64,000 nucleotides of DNA from Dugong dugon (Eukaryota; Chordata; Mammalia; Sirenia; Dugongidae). Both the position numbers and the translations under genes were made by a program. The stretch is from contig CM057462.1 of assembly GCA_030035585.1 (NCBI GenBank), forward strand, positions 136,736,734-136,800,733, read 5' to 3'. Shown one piece after another: positions 58,624 through 64,000 of this stretch (positions within the stretch are counted from its first letter, which is position 1; every line of letters starts with the position of its first letter). The notes beneath the pieces are model-generated. The model saw nothing but the letters and a program-made list of their open reading frames with translations. It was not told the DNA's origin and ran no database searches.

Positions 58624-59487
58624 TTGAAGGATGCAGTGGTGGTGATTCTCACCACATCCCCATTCAGCTCACCTATTTGGGTTGTGCAAAAAACAGATGG
58701 ACCTAGGAGAATGAGAATGGATTATCGTAAACTTAACCAGGTGGTGACTCCAGTTGCAGCCACTGTTCCAGATGTGGTTTCATTGCTTAAGCAAACTATT
58801 ACTTCTCCTGGTAACTGGTATGCAGCTATTGCTCTGGCCAATGCCTTTTTCTCAATTCCAGTTTTGAAGAACATCAGAAACAGTTTGCCTTCAGCTGGCA
58901 AGGCCAGCAATACAACTTCACTGTCCTACCTCAGGGGTATATCAACTCTCCAACCCTATGTCATAATTTAGTTCACAGGGACCTTGATCACCTTCCTTTC
59001 CATAAGACGTCATATTGGTCCATTACATTAATGACATTATGCTGATAGGGCCTAGTAAGGAAGAAGTGTCAATGACTCTGTGCTTATCGGTAAAACACCT
59101 GTCTGCTGGAGGGCAGGAAATTAATCCAACCAAAATTCAAGCACTTTCTACCTCAGTGAAATTTCTAGGAATCCAGTGGTGTGGGGCTTGTCGTGATATC
59201 CCTTCTAAAGTAAAGGATAAGTTGTTACATCTGGCCCTTCCTACAATCAAAAGGAGGCACAACACCTGGTGGGCCTCTTTGGATTTTTGAAGGCAACATA
59301 TCCCTCATTTGGGTGTGCTACTCCAGCCTATTTATCAAATGACTCAGAAAGCTGCTAGTTTTGAGTGGGACCCAGAACAAGAGAAGGCTTTCCAACAGGT
59401 TCAAGCCATTCTGCCACTTGGGCCATATGATCCAGCTGATCCAACAGTGCTTGAAGTGTCAGTGGCAGATAGAGATGCTGTCTGTAG
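58624..59487 (+). pseudogene. ERVL reverse transcriptase remnant
   Basis: Three open pieces in two frames: 58624-58971 ([29 protein letters not shown]), 59015-59290 ([10 protein letters not shown], then VKFLGIQWCG) and 59309-59494 (FEWDPEQEKAFQQVQ). They are the palm and connection of a retroviral RT of class III type. The YxDD position reads YIND (59024-59035), so the first catalytic Asp is Asn, and the residue just before the LANAFF of motif A is Ala instead of the expected Asp. It cannot be active. RNase H, integrase and the 3' LTR are missing; an AfroSINE begins where the ERV match stops. Confidence 0.85.
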
Positions 59488-59492
59488 TCTTT

Positions 59493-59630
59493 AAAACTCA
59501 TTTCCATCAAGCCAATTCCAACTCATAGCAACCCTGTAGGACAGAATAGAACTGCCCCATAGGGTTTCCAAAGAGCAGCTAGTGGATTTGAACTGCTTTT
59601 GGTTAGCAGCTGAGCTCTTAACCAGGGCAG
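59493..59630 (-). mobile_element. AfroSINE at the ERV break
   Basis: ATCAAGCCAATTCCAACTC, AACTGCCCCATAGGGTTTCC, TTTTGGTTAGCAGCTGAGC. The 5' head end is short, ending TTAACCAGGGC. Confidence 0.9.
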
Positions 59631-60389
59631 GCCCCTATTGGTGAAGCATAGGCTTCTATTTCTAGATTCCATTTATCTCAGCCTCTACATTCCTACACAA
59701 GATTTTGGAAAAACCTATAAATGATATGAAGAAATAATTTAAACACACACTTATACTGTCAAAAGACAAAGCAATCAACAAAACCAGTTTCAATATAACC
59801 CAGATGTTGGAATTATTAGGGAATTTAAAATAAATATGTCTAAAATGTTAAAGACTGACCAATAAGGAGGACAACATGCTTGATCACATGGGTAATTTCA
59901 GCAGAGAGATGGAGACTATTAGAAACAACTAAAAGAAAAGCCCAGAAATTAAAAAAAAAAAAAAAACACACACACACTAACGTATGATGAATGGCTTTGG
60001 CAGTTTCATTGGTAGGCAACACTGATGAGAGAAAGAATCAGTGAACTTTAAAACAATTCAATAGAAACGACCCAAACTGAAACACAAAGGGAAAGGTTGA
60101 GTGGGGGAAAAAAGAACATCCAAGAGTCATGGGACAAAATCAAATGGTCTAACATACATGTAATTGAAACCCAAGAGGGAAAAGAGAGAGCAAACAGAGG
60201 TGCAAGAACTATTTGAAAAGATAATAGCTGCAAATTTTCCATTAATGAAAGATGTCAAACCACAGAAACAAGAAGCCCATAAAACACAAGGAGAATAAAT
60301 ATCAAAACACACACACACATACAAACATCCTATTAAAACTCTTGAAAACAAAAGATAAACAGAAAATTTTGAAGGCATGCAGAAAAAAG

Positions 60390-60637
60390 GATATATTACA
60401 GAGGAACAAAAATAGGAATTACAGCAGACTCCTTGTCAAAAACCATACAATCCAGAAGGCAATGGAGTGATATCTTTAAAGTGATGAAGATAAAAACATA
60501 AGTAAGTAATCTTATACCCTATCTTAAGATTTTTTTTTTTCACCACTTTAAAAATATCACTCCATTGCCTTCTGGATTGCATGGTTTTTGACAAGGAGTC
60601 TGCTGTAATTCCTATTTTTGTTCCTCTGTAATATATC
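60390..60637. repeat. 97-bp inverted duplication inside old L1
   Basis: 60390-60486 and 60541-60637 are reverse complements with three mismatches in 97 by eye, separated by 54 bp that includes an 11-T run. Only one arm is expected in an L1, so the second is a copy. Confidence 0.95.
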
Positions 60638-60651
60638 TTATACCCAGTCTT

Positions 60652-60808
60652 GGAGCCCTGTAGTAGTTAAGAGCTCAGCTGCTAACCAAAAGCTCAGCAG
60701 TTGGAATCCACCAGCTGTTTCTTGGAAACCCTATGGTGTAGTTCTATTCTGTCCTATAGGGTCGCTGTGAGTCAGAATCGACTCAATGGCAATGGGTTAA
60801 TACCCAAT
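60652..60808 (+). mobile_element. AfroSINE in old L1
   Basis: TTGGAGCCCTGTAGTAG, TTGGAATCCACCAGCTG, TCCTATAGGGTCGCTGTG and ACTCAATGGCAATGGG. The L1 word TTATACCCA is found on both sides (60639 and 60814), consistent with a target duplication. Confidence 0.92.
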
Positions 60809-61390
60809 TTTATACCCAATTAGAATATTTTTTAAAACTGAAGGAGAAATAAAGACTTTTTCAGAAAAAGAAAGAGACAGAGACATAAATCATTACTAAT
60901 AGACTATACTATAATGAAATGTTAAAGTAAGTTCTTCAGGCAGAATGAATACAATGCCAAATAAAACCCAGAAACTAAACAAAGAAAGGAACAGTGCTGA
61001 AAACAAAATAACTGAAGATAAACATAAAATTGATTTTTTTTTTCTTATTTTTAATTGCTCTAAAAGATAACTGGCTACCTAAAGCAAAAATTAATCCACT
61101 TGACAGCAACTAACAACAGCAAAAACCAAAACAGTAGCATTGAATTGTGTGTTTATAGTAAAAGTAAGTTGTATGACAACAGCACAAAGAATGAGAGAGA
61201 AATTGGGAATATACTGTTATAAGGTCCTTCTATTATGTAAAGCTATATACTATAATTTGAAGGTGTAGTGTGACATGAATGTCTGGACAAAATCTCAAAC
61301 AATCTATAAGAAACTATTAGAACTAACAAGTGGGTTTAGTAAGGTCACAGGACACAAGGTTAATATATAAAAATCAATCATATTAATATA

Positions 61391-62690
61391 TCTGACTACC
61401 CTTTTTATATATTGCTGGTCAGTGTAAGTACGAGAGAGACATTGCGGGAAAAGTAGCTTCCCTTCCTGGTTCTGGTGTGCTGGCTTTGTACATCCTGCAA
61501 CACGCACTGCTTCTCCCGCACCTGCTTCTGACAGTACACAATAGTCAGCAGGACCCAACAGCCAGCAGCTTGCCCGGGCACCTCCTCCAGGTGGTTTTGT
61601 AGCAGAGTACCTCCGGTGAGACACCTCCCTACGAACAGCTTTCCCTGGAACTCTAGAGTCAGATTTTCAGCAACTTCTACCTATGCAGCACCTCCACGGA
61701 CTACTCTGCCATCCAGTGACCTATAACTGTGTCCTTTCCAACAAGGTCTTGTTCTCAGCCCTGGAGAAGGAGGATGGAGAACGGAGGGGCTCTTCTTTGG
61801 ATGCTCTATCTCAGTCCTAGAGGTAGTGGCTGTTCCTTCTATCTGCTATTCCTGTATTCTTTATGAGTTCTCTTTACTCTCATCACTCCGATCTCATTAC
61901 AGTTAATAAGTCTTTGTATTTAACTTTCTCTAGTTGAAATCACTCATTACTGTGCAGTTTTTGTCTCCTGATTGGACACAGACTAGTTTAATTACATATC
62001 ATTCTTCCTGAGACCAAGTGGTTTGACTATCATATAGAAGGCTCTATACTAACCCCACTCTGAGAATCGTCAACCATCTCACTGCAGAGCTAAGCCTCAG
62101 CCACACTAAAAAAAAAAGGAGAGGGACCTACTTTATTTTTATTGGTATAGCGAAATTGCCAACATGGCAGTTGCATATAATGTGTGAGTCAGACACCCAA
62201 AAAGGCACGCAGTTTTCTTTTTCCCCTTGAATAGAAGGCAGGATAGACAGAGCACTTACGCCTCCCACCAGCTCTTCATTAAATCCTTCCCTTGGGACTA
62301 GCCAGGCTGGCAGGAAAGAACTGTTCAATACATTAAAAAAGCCATCGCTAGGGAAATATAGCAGAAGAGCCAAATTCCTGATTTCTCATTTCACATGCCA
62401 CCTCAGACTTCATTCCAACGCTGCGTTTCTCTCTTGGCAAAAAAAACAAAAAGAAAAAGTGAAATTTTGCACATAGTCTCAATATCTTATACTTTTCTAC
62501 TGGGAGGCTTATTTCTTCTGTGTCCCAAGCTGGTGAGTGAGACCAGATTCTATAGTGATAATGAGTAGGAAAGAGAGAGAGGAAAAATAATTTGCTTTTC
62601 ATGTGTTAATTCATTTGAGTTCAATATGTTTGAAAAATTCTGACTGGATAATCAACATATTTGGGAAAAGAAATGGCAGCATCACAAAAT
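61391..62690. other. Intergenic, nothing recognised
   Basis: Includes a slightly GC-richer patch at 61480-61620 and an antisense ORF of 106 codons (61304-61624) that partly overlies the L1 remnant; neither has support as a gene. Confidence 0.45.
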
Positions 62691-63010
62691 TATAGATTCT
62701 GGGTAGGAAGGAGCATTACGGTTCACTTACTCTCATCATTCAGTGAGCTTGAATACCCCATAGAATTCCCACCTATTTGAATATCTCATAACGGGAAACT
62801 CTATATCTCAGCATATGAACAACTGATTGTTAGAAAGTCCTCCATTTATGTTGAACTGAAATCTGTTATCACTGGCCCAAGTTTCATTCCTTGGGTTTAT
62901 GTAGAGCAAGTCTCAGTTCTCTTTCATATCACAGCCTTTGAAATAACTAAAGACTTCTATCACGTTCCCCCCTACCCTGCTTTATCTGCACCAGAGATAA
63001 TGAAAACTTT
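62690..63010. repeat. Possible L3/CR1-type LINE remnant
   Basis: AGAAAGTCCTCCATTTATG, TTGAACTGAAATCTG, AGAGCAAGTCTCAGTTC and CTATCACGTTCCCCCC follow the order of an old CR1-like mammalian repeat. Confidence 0.4.
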
Positions 63011-63493
63011 TGTCTTCTCCCTGAACAAGCCTCCTGAAACATCCAAGATAATAATTCTAATCAGTGATGAGCTGAGACAAAGTTCTCCTCACCCACAAGA
63101 AATGAGAGGCTGAACACCCATACCCAACTTCTTCAGGGTTTGAGAGGCGTGAAACCAAACGACCTGTTCAGACTAGCTCAGCTAAGAAATGTCTCCTTCT
63201 TTTCAGGGTGACTCATACGACCCCAGAATCTTTGAGATCCATGTACTTTTGGAGACTAAGTCTCTAGTACCAGATCTGGCAGAGATTTTCACAAAAGATC
63301 CAATAAAGTAAGGCTAACTTGCTGAACATATTAATGTGGAGAAATACATTTTACACTAACTTTCTTTAATAACCTTCTCAACCCATTTTAAGCCATTTAT
63401 TCTACCACCTGATACAGTCCTACTAATAATTTCTCTGTTGAAATGTCAAGGCAAACATTGATAGTATGCTTTTTACATTAACTGATTAGACTA

Positions 63494-63633
63494 TACCAGT
63501 TGCCACTGAGTCGATTCCGACTCATAACGACCCTATAGGACAGAGTAGAACTGCCCCAAGTGTTTCCAAGGAGCAGCTGGTGGATTTGAACTGCCGACTT
63601 ATTGGTTAGCAGCCATCCTCTTAACCAATGCAT
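63494..63633 (-). mobile_element. AfroSINE
   Basis: CCAGTTGCCACTGAGTCG, AACTGCCCCAAGTGTTTCC, AAGGAGCAGCTGGTGG and ATTGGTTAGCAGCC. The head is cut off near CTTAACCAATGC. Confidence 0.92.
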
Positions 63634-64000
63634 AGATGTAAGGTTAAAGCTCAAGTTCAAAGATGCAGTTTTTTTTATGCAGTCTGCCAAAGGAGTGGCC
63701 ACCATATGATAAAATTTGCATTTGATTTTGCACTAGCAAAAAAAAAAGATGAAAAAGTCCAGATTCCACAGAAAATGACTAAAAAAACTGCTTAAATGCA
63801 ATCTGGAATTTAAAGGTCACACATGGCTGGCCCCAGATACCTACAAGGTGTTCATATTTTTTCTTTCTCAAACATCTAATTGTAATTGATATTAAATCAT
63901 ATAAACTATTTAAGGTAACATACACGTGTCTCAGAGGAAGTTCAAAATAGAAGATATCCACTAGTTATGTTTATTCTGTGAAGCAGAATTGCTTGAACTC

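Larger units (their letters stand above)
59680..61390 (+). mobile_element. Old L1/HAL1-type remnant
   Basis: The part 60120-60490 follows an L1 ORF1 C-terminal region (CATGGGACAAAATCAAATGG, CAATCCAGAAGGCAATGG); AAATAAAGACTTTTTCAG at 60848 continues it. The stretch to 61275 fits the downstream part of HAL1/old L1, and 61285-61385 fits an ORF2 piece (AAACTATTAGAACTAACAAG). All frames are broken. It contains an inverted duplication and an AfroSINE. Confidence 0.65.

Noticed and set aside
1-64000. CRISPR array, operon or phage/plasmid system
   Set aside because: No spaced short direct repeats with unique spacers, no ribosome binding sites and no dense collinear ORFs; the sequence is a vertebrate genome.

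Overview
This is mammalian, non-bacterial DNA with no operons, no CRISPR array and no host protein-coding exon that I can support. The repeat content points to an afrotherian, most likely an elephant. Roughly two dozen copies of the tRNA-derived AfroSINE type occur on both strands, and they share their 3' tail with RTE (BovB-like) LINEs also present here. A near full-length L1 and older, widely shared mammalian repeats (L2, MIR, MaLR/ERVL-type LTRs, hAT-type MITEs) complete the picture. The species call is an inference; the repeat structures are read directly.

Layout. 1-16.7 kb: AT-rich intergenic DNA with an antisense RTE fragment (991-1786), a tRNA-Gly-headed SINE split by a duplicated segment (3915-4389), two direct copies of an unidentified 370-bp repeat (4920-5289 and 8950-9320), an L2-like stretch, AfroSINEs and an AT-rich inverted repeat (15115-15225). 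16.76-24.39 kb: one L1 on the + strand with 5' UTR, ORF1, ORF2, 3' UTR and flanking target duplication; both ORFs are broken. 24.4-33 kb: AfroSINEs, fragments of an old dispersed family and a (TTGG)n microsatellite. 33-33.8 kb: an RTE copy with a solo LTR inside it, each with its own target duplication. 36.1-37.2 kb: a longer RTE copy with an intact YADD-coding stretch but broken frame. 38.4-39.2 kb: an L1 3' end with a 21-bp target duplication. 41-49 kb: several LTRs, including a second solo LTR of the family seen at 33 kb. 51.2-54.1 kb: an old dispersed repeat and two L1 3' ends in opposite orientation. 55.5-59.6 kb: a decayed class III (ERVL-type) endogenous retrovirus with 5' LTR and gag, protease and reverse transcriptase remnants. 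59.7-61.4 kb: an old L1/HAL1-type remnant carrying a very similar 97-bp inverted duplication.

No working gene system is visible. The elements interact as layers of insertion: RTE and L1 supply reverse transcriptase, the SINEs carry RTE-like tails, and younger elements interrupt older ones. I found no convincing evidence of an undescribed functional system. The best leads are the unidentified repeat pair, the composite tRNA-Gly SINE with its duplicated insert, the inverted duplication at 60.4-60.6 kb and the nested LTR-in-RTE.
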